A stretch of DNA of 64,000 bases from an uncultured Acholeplasmatales bacterium (GCA_944324805.1 CALUXS010000003.1:1-64000); one strand, 5' to 3'. Shown: positions 33,313-42,301, counted from the stretch's first letter. Notes: generated from the letters alone by a model not told the origin. Numbers and translations are program-made.

Positions 33313-33914
33313 CTTTTTAAACCAATCTTTTTCATAAAGTTTTGTAATGATTCATCTAAAACAACTGGTTGTTCATTCTTTTCTATGAACTTTTGTATAT
33401 TACGAATTGTAACATCATATTTACTTTTTTCAATTCTATTAACTGTATCAACTATATCTTGATATGTATGATGTTCTTCAGTAACAAGCATAATTAATGC
33501 ATCATAATCAGAAGCAGTTAATAGTCTGTTCATTTTCTTCTCAACGTATTTAATTATTTTATTTATTTCGTCTTCTTCTACCTTATCTTGATTTGAGTAC
33601 ATCTGCTCTACTTTTGTAAAAAATGGTTCTATACTGAATTTTTCTACTCCAACACCATTTTCATTTTTTATGAATGCTTTGTAAAACGAATGCTCTAGTA
33701 GATTTGACAAGGCAGTAGCTATTTCATTTCTATGTAATAAACAATTTTCTTCTATTTTAGCAATTGAAATTGAATTTATTCCAGCACGATATTCTTCTAA
33801 TAAAAATAATAACACAATTATTTCATTAGGTGTTAACTCAAGACGCGTTGCATTTTTAAGCAAGAAATCTTTATAGTTAAAATATCCTTCTAAATATAAC
33901 TCTAATAACATCAT
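33309..33914 (-). CDS. dnaD: DnaD-like primosomal protein
   Basis: The 201-residue protein has a winged-helix N-terminal part (1-90: LTPNEIIVLLFLLEEYRAGI) and a C-terminal DnaB_2/DnaD helical domain (about 120-175: EINKIIKYVEKKMNRLLTAS, then YQDIVDTVNR). It helps load the replicative helicase at origins in Gram-positive bacteria. The C-terminal YxxxIxxxW-like motif is only loosely visible. Position directly before nth, with 4-bp overlap, matches Bacillus dnaD-nth and supports the call, as similarity by eye is modest. Confidence 0.8.
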   Translation of the reverse strand: MMLLELYLEGYFNYKDFLLKNATRLELTPNEIIVLLFLLEEYRAGINSISIAKIEENCLLHRNEIATALSNLLEHSFYKAFIKNENGVGVEKFSIEPFFTKVEQMYSNQDKVEEDEINKIIKYVEKKMNRLLTASDYDALIMLVTEEHHTYQDIVDTVNRIEKSKYDVTIRNIQKFIEKNEQPVVLDESLQNFMKKIGLKR

Positions 33915-33919
33915 TTCAC

Positions 33920-34585
33920 CTATTTTGCTCTTTTAAGCAAGGCTTCTTTTGCAGCCATTTGCTCAGCCTCTTTTTTAGTTTTTCCTATTCCATGACCATA
34001 TAATAAGTCATCAATATAAACAACTGCTTCAAAAACACGATCATGAGTAGGTCCTGTCTCGTTTATAATCTCATAGCGAATATTACGTTTTTCTGATTGT
34101 ATTTCTTCTTGGAATATCGATTTATAATCCTTAATTGCCACTACTTCATCTAAATATGGAATAACAATTCTACTAAATACTCTATAAGTTTCAGAAAAAC
34201 CATATGTTAAATAAATTGCTCCTAACATAGCTTCAAAAGCATCAGCAATAATGGCTTTATTTGCTCTACCGCCACTTTTTTCTTCTCCTTTACCTAATAA
34301 AAGATAAGAGCTTAAATTTATTTTATTGGCATAGATATCTAAAGCCTCTTCTCTTACTGCTTGAGCTCTTTTTATAGTTAAAACACCTTCATCATCCTTT
34401 AGGTTATGATATAAATATGTACTCATACATAACTCTAATACTGCATCTCCTAAGTATTCTAATCGCTCATTACTTTTTGAATGATGTTCATTAGCATATG
34501 ATGAGTGGGTAAAAGCTTCAACTAATAAGTCTTGATTCAAAGGTTTATCTAAACCCAAGTCCTTTAATAAATTAGTTAAATCCAT
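33920..34585 (-). CDS. rnc: Ribonuclease III
   Basis: It cleaves double-stranded RNA, including rRNA precursors. The protein (221 residues from ATG 34585) has the RNase III signature NERLEYLGDAVLEL with the catalytic acidic residues, a second acidic site in DAFEAMLGAIYL, and a C-terminal dsRNA-binding domain (about 155-221, ending GIGKTKKEAEQMAAKEALLK). AAGGAAGG lies 8 bases before this ATG; a GTG three codons earlier is less likely. It overlaps the end of plsX by 14 bp. Confidence 0.95.
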   Translation of the reverse strand: MDLTNLLKDLGLDKPLNQDLLVEAFTHSSYANEHHSKSNERLEYLGDAVLELCMSTYLYHNLKDDEGVLTIKRAQAVREEALDIYANKINLSSYLLLGKGEEKSGGRANKAIIADAFEAMLGAIYLTYGFSETYRVFSRIVIPYLDEVVAIKDYKSIFQEEIQSEKRNIRYEIINETGPTHDRVFEAVVYIDDLLYGHGIGKTKKEAEQMAAKEALLKRAK

Positions 34586-35588
34586 CACTTTCACCTTCCT
34601 TAGGAAGAGCTTTTAAAACATGGCCAATTACATCAGTCTCTACCATATGTCTAGCTTGACGAATCGCATTGTAAAATGCAAAACTATTACTATTTCCATG
34701 TGCTTTTATTACAGGTACACCAATACCTAAGACCATTGCACCACCAATTTCTGAAGAATCCATACGTTTTGCAAAACGTTTTAAATTCTTTCTCATAAAT
34801 AAGTAACCAATTTTTCCACCTAAAGAACTCTTAATTTCTTCTTTAAGCATTTTACTCATTGTTTTAGCAGTACCTTCCATTGTTTTCATACAAACATTAC
34901 CTGTAAAACCATCATTAATAATAATTTCTGTTGGTGAATTTAAAACCTCATTAGCTTCAACATTACCATAAAAATTAATATTTTTATTAGCCTCAAGAGC
35001 ATAATAAGTATCTTTATCTACAGGACGACCTTTTCCTGGTTCACTACCAATATTTAATAAACCAACCTTAGGATTCTTATATCCTAGCACCTCTTTAGCA
35101 ACAACTGTTGCAAAATTAGCTAAAAGACAAATATGTTCAGGACGTAATTCAACATTAGCACCAACATCTAGTAATAGACGTGGATTTCCATCTAAATTAG
35201 GGATAATTGGACATAAAGCAATTCTTTCTACTTGAGGAAGACGACGTATTAACAAATGTGCTCCAACTACAACACATTGAGTTGGTCCTGCTGTAACTAC
35301 AGCATCAACCTCTTTATTTTTTGCTGCAGTCATTGCAACACATAGTGATGCCTTATCTCTCAATCTTCTAATTGCCTTTACAGGATCTTTTTCGCCCATA
35401 CTTAAAACTTCTTCTGTATTTACAACTGAAATTCTTTCTTTGTTAGTTAGCATTTCATTTATTTTCTTTTCATCGCCATAAAGTACAATCTCAATATCAT
35501 TAAATTTTTTTACTGCTTCCATTGCACCGCTTACAGTCGAGTTTAAACCAAAATCTCCACCCATAGCATCTACTGCAATTTTTATCAT
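34572..35588 (-). CDS. plsX: Phosphate acyltransferase PlsX
   Basis: It makes acyl phosphate from acyl-ACP for phospholipid synthesis. The protein (338 residues from ATG 35588) opens with IKIAVDAMGGDFG and has VVTAGPTQCVVVGAHLLIRR, LLDVGANVELRPEHI, GSEPGKGRP and IINDGFTGNVCMKTMEG, all typical PlsX blocks. TAGGTG is 6 bases upstream; the GTG within that site is an unlikely start. In Bacillus plsX is followed by fabD, fabG and acpP; here rnc follows directly with overlap, so the fatty-acid genes are missing from this spot. Confidence 0.94.
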   Translation of the reverse strand: MIKIAVDAMGGDFGLNSTVSGAMEAVKKFNDIEIVLYGDEKKINEMLTNKERISVVNTEEVLSMGEKDPVKAIRRLRDKASLCVAMTAAKNKEVDAVVTAGPTQCVVVGAHLLIRRLPQVERIALCPIIPNLDGNPRLLLDVGANVELRPEHICLLANFATVVAKEVLGYKNPKVGLLNIGSEPGKGRPVDKDTYYALEANKNINFYGNVEANEVLNSPTEIIINDGFTGNVCMKTMEGTAKTMSKMLKEEIKSSLGGKIGYLFMRKNLKRFAKRMDSSEIGGAMVLGIGVPVIKAHGNSNSFAFYNAIRQARHMVETDVIGHVLKALPKEGESDGFN

Positions 35589-35647
35589 AAAAATCACCTA
35601 GCCTTTTTTTAACTTATGCTTTATTAATTTTACCATTTTTAGAGCAA

Positions 35648-35673
35648 AATAAAAAGAGCAAAATGCTCTTTTT
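35648..35673 (-). terminator. Terminator of the HPr-like gene
   Basis: A 10-bp stem, AAAAAGAGCA / TGCTCTTTTT, with a 3-base loop (35651-35673). Confidence 0.85.
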
Positions 35674-35686
35674 ACCTTTTTAATAA

Positions 35687-35938
35687 TTATTTTTGTATAA
35701 CTTCTGTTACAGCTTTTATAGCATTAGATGCATCTTTACCCTCAGCACTAATCGTTATGTTATCACCATAACAAACAGCTGAGCTCATTAGTCCTAATAT
35801 TGATTTTAAATCATAAGTTTTATCATTAGTATTTAGTTGCATATCTGCAGAATATTTTGAAGCTATTTGAACTATTTTAGCACATAAAGACGCATGTAAT
35901 CCTAGTTTATTTTTAATTTCAATTTTTTTTGTTTCCAT
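35687..35938 (-). CDS. HPr-family protein with His15 and Ser46 but no Arg17
   Basis: The 83-residue protein has the HPr fold and length. His15 lies in KLGLHASL, and Ser46 is in the regulatory site LKSILGLMSS. The normal active-site loop is HARPA; here positions 17-19 read Ser-Leu-Cys, so Arg17 and Pro18 are missing. Arg17 is needed for efficient phosphate transfer from enzyme I in standard PTS, so this is probably a regulatory or altered HPr rather than the main sugar-PTS carrier. No ptsI or HPr kinase gene is in the window. It has its own promoter and terminator and sits between recG and plsX. Confidence 0.85.
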   Translation of the reverse strand: METKKIEIKNKLGLHASLCAKIVQIASKYSADMQLNTNDKTYDLKSILGLMSSAVCYGDNITISAEGKDASNAIKAVTEVIQK

Positions 35939-35958
35939 TTTTCATCCCTCCGCATAAT

Positions 35959-35987
35959 AATATATTACAAATTCAATTATCATGCAA
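35959..35987 (-). promoter_or_regulatory. Promoter of the HPr-like gene
   Basis: Minus-strand -35 TTGCAT (35982-35987) and -10 TATATT (35959-35964) are 17 bases apart. Confidence 0.6.
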
Positions 35988-35999
35988 TAAAAGTTGATT

Positions 36000-36034
36000 A
36001 TGAAAACTTTTTCAATAAAATGAAAACTTTTTCA
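36000..36034 (-). terminator. Tandem short hairpins after recG
   Basis: The 15-mer ATGAAAACTTTTTCA occurs twice (36000-36014, 36020-36034), directly after the recG stop. Each copy is a near-palindrome (TGAAAA / TTTTCA). Together they may end the recG transcript. Confidence 0.5.
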
Positions 36035-38011
36035 TTAGTTTGTTTCATTTTCTTTATTTTCAAGTTGCTTAAGAACTACGCCAAAATATTCATCTAAATT
36101 ATTATTAGAATAATTTGATGCCAACCTATATGCATCTTCTTTTGCATATTCTGATACCTTTAGTTCATAATCTAAATCATCGTTAAATAAACTAATATGT
36201 CCACTTTGAAGTTTTCCTAAATAGTCACCAGGTCCTCTAAGTTTAAAATCTTCATTAGCTAAGATAAAGCCATCATTAGTTTTTTCTAGTATTTCTAACC
36301 TTTTATTATCTTTTATATTGCTAACTAAGAAGAAATACGCATCTAAGTTACCTCTTCCTATTCTTCCTCTAAGCTGATGACAACTAGATAATCCAAACCT
36401 TTCAGCATTAAGTAAAACCAATACCGAAGCATTAGGGATATCTATTCCTACTTCAACAATTGTAGTAGAAACTAATACGTCAAATTCATGGCATTGAAAC
36501 TTGTTCATAATATCTTCTTTTTCTTTATTAGATACTTTGCCATGTAAAAATTCAAAACGTGCATTAATTCTTTTGGTGAAAAAATCTTTAGCTGAGTTGA
36601 TATCCCATAAATTCAAATCATCTCCTTCAGAAATCAAAGGAACTACAATAAATACTTGTTCATTAAGTTTAATTCTATTTTCTATAAAATTACAAAGACC
36701 ATCTAATTTTGTTTCATCTATTACTTTCGTAATTGTCTCTTTACGATTTTTAGGCATTGTATGAATTGATGTAATATCTAAATCACCAAAAATCGTTAAA
36801 CCAAGCGTTCTAGGGATAGGTGTTGCAGTAAAGTATAGCGCATCTGTATTAGGATATTCTTTTAAAAGCTTAGAACGTTGTTCAACCCCAAACCTTTGTT
36901 GCTCATCTATTATTACTAAGCCTAAATTTAAAAATTTAACGTTTTTTTGAATAAGTGAATGTGTTCCAATTACTAAGTCAATTTCTCCTTTTTCCATAGA
37001 AGCTAAAATACGTTTTTTTTCATTTCCATTTAAACTTGATGTTAAAAGTTCAATTTGTAATGTTGTAAATAAATTTTTAGCCTTGCTATAATGTTGCTGA
37101 GCTAATATTTCTGTAGGAGCAATAAAGGCTACTTGATATCCAGATAATATTGTTGCATATGCAGCAATAAATGCCACTATTGTTTTTCCACATCCTACAT
37201 CTCCTTGTATTAGCCTATTTATTCTTTTTGTAAGCTTTAATTCTTCTAAAATTTCTCTAATTGCTTTATCCTGATCAATTGTCAAAGTAAAGGGCAATTT
37301 CTTTATAAAGTCTTCTACCTTGTTAGTTTCAAAAATCCGTGGTATTTTTTGATTCTCTTTTTGTTTTTCTTTTAAAAGAGCTAGAGCAAGATAATACCAA
37401 AAAAATTTTTCGTATGTTTTTCTCCTTCGTATATTTTTTAAATCAGTTAAATTTAAAGGAAAATGGGCCTTCATTAAAAAGTCCGCATAGGTCAAAAAAG
37501 AGTACTTTTTAACAATATCTAACGGTAATCTTTCCCTAGGTGGCATAATGTTTTCAAAAGCATTGTAAACAATTTTTGAATAAGTAGTATCAGGAATTTC
37601 TTTAAGATTATATTTAGTTTCAATTTTATTTGAAAAATCATTCAAAAAAACTTTTTTAACTAAAAAATATTCATAATTTTTATTATAAGCTCCATAAATG
37701 ATTACATTCATGTTTTTTTTAAGTTGAATTTGTAAAAAATCCTGTCCAAAACTAATAAATTTTATTTTTATATTATTCAGGTAACCATAAAAAACTTGCA
37801 TTGACATATGAGGTTTTATTTTTTTATTTAATACTTGTGAACATATACTAATTTTAATAGTGGCCTCAGATGCCAAAAAATCATCAGTTATTTCATAATT
37901 AATATACCTTTTAGGAATATTCAAAACAACATCTTTTAAGGTATGAATATTATTTTTTTCTAACTTTACGAGTGTTACTTTTCCTACCCCTTTTAAATCT
38001 TTCAAATCCAT
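36035..38011 (-). CDS. recG: ATP-dependent DNA helicase RecG
   Basis: The 658-residue superfamily 2 helicase remodels stalled forks and Holliday junctions. It has an N-terminal wedge/OB domain, Walker A GDVGCGKTIVA, motif II DEQQRFG (DExx variant usual for RecG), motif III ATPIPRTL, and the helicase C motifs QLRGRIGRG and ALVLLNAERFG-like stretch. Length is near the usual 680-690. It follows fakA after a terminator, as in Bacillus yloV-sdaA-recG order. A good AAGGTGGTG site precedes the ATG. Confidence 0.95.
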   Translation of the reverse strand: MDLKDLKGVGKVTLVKLEKNNIHTLKDVVLNIPKRYINYEITDDFLASEATIKISICSQVLNKKIKPHMSMQVFYGYLNNIKIKFISFGQDFLQIQLKKNMNVIIYGAYNKNYEYFLVKKVFLNDFSNKIETKYNLKEIPDTTYSKIVYNAFENIMPPRERLPLDIVKKYSFLTYADFLMKAHFPLNLTDLKNIRRRKTYEKFFWYYLALALLKEKQKENQKIPRIFETNKVEDFIKKLPFTLTIDQDKAIREILEELKLTKRINRLIQGDVGCGKTIVAFIAAYATILSGYQVAFIAPTEILAQQHYSKAKNLFTTLQIELLTSSLNGNEKKRILASMEKGEIDLVIGTHSLIQKNVKFLNLGLVIIDEQQRFGVEQRSKLLKEYPNTDALYFTATPIPRTLGLTIFGDLDITSIHTMPKNRKETITKVIDETKLDGLCNFIENRIKLNEQVFIVVPLISEGDDLNLWDINSAKDFFTKRINARFEFLHGKVSNKEKEDIMNKFQCHEFDVLVSTTIVEVGIDIPNASVLVLLNAERFGLSSCHQLRGRIGRGNLDAYFFLVSNIKDNKRLEILEKTNDGFILANEDFKLRGPGDYLGKLQSGHISLFNDDLDYELKVSEYAKEDAYRLASNYSNNNLDEYFGVVLKQLENKENETN

Positions 38012-38030
38012 TTAATCACCACCTTTTGAC

Positions 38031-38054
38031 AAAAAAAGGGTGTCCTAGACACCC
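38031..38054 (-). terminator. Terminator of fakA
   Basis: Stem GGGTGTC / GACACCC with a CTA loop, followed on the minus strand by seven T residues. Confidence 0.87.
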
Positions 38055-38062
38055 ACATTTTT

Positions 38063-39682
38063 TTATTCAACTGCGATAATATATGAATAAATATCTTGTT
38101 TACCATCAATTAATTCAACATCAATTCCAGGTAAAATTTCTTCACACACTGCAGATAAACTATCTATTTCATCCTTTTCAACGCCTTGACCATAGAAAAT
38201 AGTTACAATCTCACTATCTTCTACAAGGATGTTCTTCAACAACTCTTTAGTTGCGTCTAAGCGATCTTTTGTTGATACAACAATCTCACCATTAGCAATA
38301 CCCATATAATCGCCATTGGCAATTTTAACGCCCTTAATTTCAGTATCTCTAATTGAATATGTAACCTCTCCTGATTGAACATGCGCAACAGCACTAGTCA
38401 TTTCAGAAATATTAGTATCCATATCAGCATTTTGATCATAAACCATTAATGATGCATAACCTTGAGCAATTGTCTTAGCCTTTAAAACCTGAACATTAAC
38501 ATTTTCACATAAAGGTATTGCTTGTTCAGCCGCCATTACAACATTACCATTATTAGGAATAATGATTACATTTTCAGCATTAACTTCTTCAACTGCTTTA
38601 ACAAATTGTTTAGTAGAAGGATTCATTGTTTGACCACCTTCAATAACATAATCAACGCCTAAATCCTTAAATGTATTAGTTATTCCATCACCAAAACAAA
38701 CAGATATTAGAGCAAAATGTTTCTTAGGCTTAACCTCTTCTTTTACATCTTTAACTCCATTTTTTAACTCTGTATGTTGTTTATATAAGTTTTCAATTTT
38801 TACAGCTTCAAAAACGCCTAATTTTTGAGAAATTTCTAGGACACGTCCTGGATTATTAGTATGAACATGAACTTTTACTAAATCACCATTTTGTGAATAT
38901 AACAAATCATTCCCTAAAATTGAAAGTGGTGCCTTTATATCACTACTTTGATAACTATCAGGTTTATTCAATTTCAAAACAAATTCTACACAATAAGTAA
39001 ATTCTAATTCATTAGTCTTGATTTGTGGCTTAGCTTTTTGTTCATCAGCTTCTAAAATTTTTCCTTCAAGAGCAAGAATCATACCCTCAACGATCTTAAC
39101 GAAACCTGCACCACCACTATCAACAACTCCTGCTTCTTTTAAAACAGGTAAAAGATTTGGAGTATTGTCTAAAGATTTTTTTGCTTCATCTAAATAATAA
39201 TATACTAATTCATTAATATTTTTAAATTTACCTTTAACCAATTCAGTATTTTCTGCCGCCTCACGAACAACAGTTAAAATTGTTCCCTCAACAGGCTCCA
39301 TAACAGCCTTGTAAGCAACTTTATAACCTGAAATTAATACTTGTAAAAAACCTGCTATATCTAAAGAATCTTTATTTAAATCCTTAATTCCAACATATAG
39401 TCCACGGAAAAACTGAGAAAGAATAACACCAGAATTTCCACGCGCTCCCATTAAACATCCTCTAGATAATGATTTAGCAACCTCAACAATTGAGTTAGAG
39501 CGACAATTGTTCATTTCGCGAACACCACTCATAACTGTCATTTGCATATTAGTTCCTGTATCTCCATCTGGAACTGGGAAAACGTTTAATTCATCTACCT
39601 CTTGATGATGATTTTTTAAATTAATGGCTCCATTCATTACCATTTTTTTAAACAATGGTACATCTATATTTAAAATTGCCAT
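38063..39682 (-). CDS. fakA: Fatty acid kinase subunit A (DAK2 domain, YloV-like)
   Basis: The 539-residue protein has a DhaL/DAK2 kinase domain (about 20-200) with the Mg-ATP motif FPVPDGDTGTN and SGGAGF, then a middle domain and a C-terminal DegV-like domain. FakA phosphorylates fatty acids bound to a FakB partner, so that they can enter phospholipids through the PlsX/PlsY route. plsX lies 2.5 kb away. FakB (DegV family) genes are not seen here. The companion asp23/yloU gene usually found before yloV is missing. It is divergent from rpmB. Confidence 0.9.
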   Translation of the reverse strand: MAILNIDVPLFKKMVMNGAINLKNHHQEVDELNVFPVPDGDTGTNMQMTVMSGVREMNNCRSNSIVEVAKSLSRGCLMGARGNSGVILSQFFRGLYVGIKDLNKDSLDIAGFLQVLISGYKVAYKAVMEPVEGTILTVVREAAENTELVKGKFKNINELVYYYLDEAKKSLDNTPNLLPVLKEAGVVDSGGAGFVKIVEGMILALEGKILEADEQKAKPQIKTNELEFTYCVEFVLKLNKPDSYQSSDIKAPLSILGNDLLYSQNGDLVKVHVHTNNPGRVLEISQKLGVFEAVKIENLYKQHTELKNGVKDVKEEVKPKKHFALISVCFGDGITNTFKDLGVDYVIEGGQTMNPSTKQFVKAVEEVNAENVIIIPNNGNVVMAAEQAIPLCENVNVQVLKAKTIAQGYASLMVYDQNADMDTNISEMTSAVAHVQSGEVTYSIRDTEIKGVKIANGDYMGIANGEIVVSTKDRLDATKELLKNILVEDSEIVTIFYGQGVEKDEIDSLSAVCEEILPGIDVELIDGKQDIYSYIIAVE

Positions 39683-39868
39683 AGGTATCCTCCATAACTT
39701 TTCTATTATATTTATATATAAAGATTTTATCTAAAATTCAAAGTAAAATATATGATATAACTCAAATAGTATATTAACACCCCTATCTCCTACTATATCT
39801 AATTATATCATAAAAAAATAAAATGTAAAATATCAATTACATTTTTCACTTGTCAATTATATCCTATA

Positions 39869-39884
39869 TTGACATAATAGTCAA
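39869..39884. promoter_or_regulatory. Palindrome TTGAC-ATAATA-GTCAA
   Basis: Perfect 5-bp arms with a 6-base centre. The left arm reads as a -35 box (TTGACA). It may be a regulatory site for one of the divergent genes; it does not match an operator I know. Confidence 0.3.
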
Positions 39885-39952
39885 CAAAATCTTTTTTTTA
39901 GCTAAAATTGACGCATTTTTAAGGCCTTTTATAATATCTTAGAAATTTTTAC

Positions 39953-39981
39953 TTGCATTTTTGCTTTTGATACATTATAAT
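39953..39981 (+). promoter_or_regulatory. Promoter of rpmB
   Basis: -35-like TTGCAT (39953-39958) and consensus -10 TATAAT (39976-39981), 17 bases apart, about 40 bases before the ATG. Confidence 0.6.
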
Positions 39982-40019
39982 AATAAAGTCCATATTATGC
40001 ATAGTAAGGAGGGACACAG

Positions 40020-40208
40020 ATGGCTAAATGTTATTTTACAGGTAAGACTACAGTTACAGGAAACCGTAGAAGTCATGCTTTAAATGCTACTCGTCGTACT
40101 TGGAAAGCTAACTTACAAACAGTTCGTATTAAAGACGAAAATGGTAATGTAATCAAAGTTAAAGTTTCTGCTAGAGCATTAAAAAAAGGCAATATCGAAA
40201 GAGCTTAA
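40020..40208 (+). CDS. rpmB: 50S ribosomal protein L28
   Basis: This 62-residue basic protein of the large subunit starts [20 protein letters not shown] and has the family sequence [13 protein letters not shown]. It has only one Cys, so it is the non-zinc type. AAGGAGGGA lies about 7 bases before the ATG. It is transcribed alone and ends with a strong terminator. A position divergent from fakA matches the rpmB-yloU-yloV area of Bacillus. Confidence 0.96.
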   Translation: MAKCYFTGKTTVTGNRRSHALNATRRTWKANLQTVRIKDENGNVIKVKVSARALKKGNIERA

Positions 40209-40241
40209 TTAACTTTAAAAGCAAATTAAACGTTTAATTAT

Positions 40242-40268
40242 AAAAAAAGCACTAATAGTGCTTTTTTT
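40242..40268. terminator. Terminator of rpmB (bidirectional)
   Basis: A 12-bp stem, AAAAAAAGCACT / AGTGCTTTTTTT, with an AAT loop. Confidence 0.9.
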
Positions 40269-40276
40269 ATTTTTTA

Positions 40277-40310
40277 AGAAAATAAAGAGGAGGAAATTAT
40301 TCCTCCTCTT
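40277..40310 (-). terminator. Terminator of the CNNM/HlyC gene
   Basis: An 11-bp stem, AAGAGGAGGAA / TTCCTCCTCTT (40285-40295, 40300-40310), spans the gene's own stop codon and is followed on the minus strand by a T-rich tract. Confidence 0.8.
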
Positions 40311-41679
40311 CTTCTATTTGAGCCTCAATTTCTTCTTCAGTTGCATCTGTAATCTCAATTTTAATTTTTTCGATTCTACGATCATCAACTTCAAAAATTG
40401 TAAATGTCAATTTCTTTGCATAATCTACATAAGTTTCTTCTTCTTCATCAAACTTTGTATATCTACTAACATATGACATTGAAATTCCAACCTTAGGTAA
40501 TTCTTCACAATGCTCAAACATCCAACTATATAATTTGCTAGGAGCATCTTCAGGAGCTGAACCAACTCCTAAACGCTCGAACAAATCCTCAACATACATA
40601 TCAGCATCAACGATATAGCTACCATCTTCTTGCTTCTCAAACATTAAATCATTTAAGCCAGCTTCATCATGCTCATCGTATATTTCACCAACAAGCTCTT
40701 CAAGGGCATCTTCCATCGTTACTAATCCAACAGTGTCGCCAAACTCACCAGATACGATTGCCAAATGTGTTTTTTCTTGCTGTAGATATTCAATTAACGC
40801 ATCAACTTTCATAGCTGCTGAAACATATTTAGCAGGTCTAATCAACTTACGCCAATTTACTGCTTTATTATCAGCGTATGATTTAAAGAAATCACGTTCA
40901 AATAAGATACCAACGATATGATCTTTATCATCTTTATATACTGGTATACGTGAAAAATTATTTTTTTGCAAAATATCTTTAACTTCACTTAAAGAACTAG
41001 CATAATCAATACCAACCATCTCTATACGTGGAACCATTATATCGCCGACATTTCGATCGTTTAAATCAAGAACTTTTTTAATAAGTCCAACTTCTTTTTC
41101 TTCTATTTTTCCATCTTCTTCCATAGAAGCAAGAGCAATTTCTAACTCATCTTCATTCATTACATCATCAACCTTTTTTCTAGTAAAGGCTCTTTGTAAT
41201 AATTGGAAAAATAAAACTACTGGAAGTAAAATACAAGATATAATATAAACTGGCCAAGCAACCTTAAGCGCTACAGCTTCCGAATTTTGCTTAGCAATTG
41301 TTTTTGGCATAATTTCACCAAAAATCAATAACGTTACAGTTATTACGGCAGTCGCAACTAATTCAACGTACTTTGCATTTAAAATTAATTTTCCAAAGAA
41401 ACCTACGGAAATAGTTGAAATAGCAGTATTAACAATATTATTGCCAACCAATAGAGTTGTTAAAGTACGATCAAAATTTTCTGTTAAGCGAATAGCTTTT
41501 TTAGCACCAGCTTTTCTATCTTCAACCGCAAGTTTTAATTTAACAATTGATGATGATGAAAACGCAGTTTCACTCATCGAAAAGAAAGCTGATAAAGCTA
41601 CTAAAATAATCATTGCCACAAATACAGGCACGTCAAAACTAACATTTGTCAAAATCATATACGACCTTTGTATGTCCAA
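40297..41679 (-). CDS. CNNM/HlyC-CorC family transporter with CBS pair
   Basis: The protein (453 or 460 residues) has an N-terminal DUF21 membrane domain with four segments (AFFSMSETAFSSSS; LLVGNNIVNTAIST; FGEIMPKTIAKQ). A CBS pair (about 200-320: VPRIEMVGIDY; IVGILFERDFF) and a C-terminal CorC_HlyC domain (after 350: GVSMSYVSRYTKF region) follow. CNNM proteins handle Mg2+ (often Na+/Mg2+ exchange), with the CBS pair sensing nucleotides. Two starts are possible: TTG 41679 with AGGAG nine bases upstream, or ATG 41658 with AAAGG six bases upstream. An acidic C-terminal tail (EEEIEAQIEEEEE) is notable. Confidence 0.9.
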   Translation of the reverse strand: MDIQRSYMILTNVSFDVPVFVAMIILVALSAFFSMSETAFSSSSIVKLKLAVEDRKAGAKKAIRLTENFDRTLTTLLVGNNIVNTAISTISVGFFGKLILNAKYVELVATAVITVTLLIFGEIMPKTIAKQNSEAVALKVAWPVYIISCILLPVVLFFQLLQRAFTRKKVDDVMNEDELEIALASMEEDGKIEEKEVGLIKKVLDLNDRNVGDIMVPRIEMVGIDYASSLSEVKDILQKNNFSRIPVYKDDKDHIVGILFERDFFKSYADNKAVNWRKLIRPAKYVSAAMKVDALIEYLQQEKTHLAIVSGEFGDTVGLVTMEDALEELVGEIYDEHDEAGLNDLMFEKQEDGSYIVDADMYVEDLFERLGVGSAPEDAPSKLYSWMFEHCEELPKVGISMSYVSRYTKFDEEEETYVDYAKKLTFTIFEVDDRRIEKIKIEITDATEEEIEAQIEEEEE

Positions 41680-41698
41680 TTTCCTACACTCCTATTTA

Positions 41699-42256
41699 TT
41701 AAGCTCTACTTGCATATTTACCAGTATCAGTTGAAACAATAATTGTTTCTCCTTCTTCAATAAACATAGGAACCTTTACTAGTAAACCAGTTTCGCAAAT
41801 TGCATCTTTTAAAGCGTTTGTTTTAGTATCGCCTCTAACAGCAGGATCGCATTTTGTAATTTTTAACGCAACCTTATCTGCTAAATTAACACCTAAAACT
41901 TCACCTTCACAATAAACAATCTCAACAGACATGCCTTCAACTAAGAATTTCATTTGATATTCTAATGAAGCCTTATCTAATTCTACTTGTTCATATGTAT
42001 CATTATCCATAAATACTAAAGCTGTACCTGAATCATATAAATATTGCATTTTTACCTTATCGATTGTTGCTCTTTCTACCTTTTCAGCAGCATTAAAAGT
42101 ATAATCAATAACAGTACCAGTACGTAAATCTCTAAGCTTTGTTCTAACAAAAGCTCCTCCTTTACCTGGTTTAACATGCATAAATTCTAAAATTGTATAA
42201 ATATGGCCATCGTATTTAATAGACATTCCATTTTTAAAATCATTACTTGAAACCAT
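41699..42256 (-). CDS. efp: Elongation factor P
   Basis: The 185-residue factor relieves ribosome stalling at proline runs. It shows the three beta-barrel domains of EF-P: KOW-like N-terminal (SNDFKNGMSIKYDGHIYTIL), the tip loop HVKPGKGGAF with Lys32, and a C-terminal OB domain ending GKYASRA. Lys32 is the site that other bacteria modify; no EpmA/EpmB or YmfI-like modifying enzyme is in the window. It follows aroQ by about 45 bases and precedes the CNNM gene. Confidence 0.96.
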   Translation of the reverse strand: MVSSNDFKNGMSIKYDGHIYTILEFMHVKPGKGGAFVRTKLRDLRTGTVIDYTFNAAEKVERATIDKVKMQYLYDSGTALVFMDNDTYEQVELDKASLEYQMKFLVEGMSVEIVYCEGEVLGVNLADKVALKITKCDPAVRGDTKTNALKDAICETGLLVKVPMFIEEGETIIVSTDTGKYASRA

Positions 42257-42301
42257 AAAATCCTCCTTTTTTTCAAATATTCTTTACTATTATAACAAAA
42301 T

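Larger units (their letters stand above)
39683..40019. other. Divergent intergenic region, fakA and rpmB
   Basis: This 337-bp gap holds no gene. It is very AT-rich. A minus-strand TATAAT (39802-39807) may serve fakA. A 16-bp palindrome, TTGACATAATAGTCAA (39869-39884), lies near its middle. The rpmB promoter is at 39953-39981. The usual asp23-like gene is absent. Confidence 0.6.
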
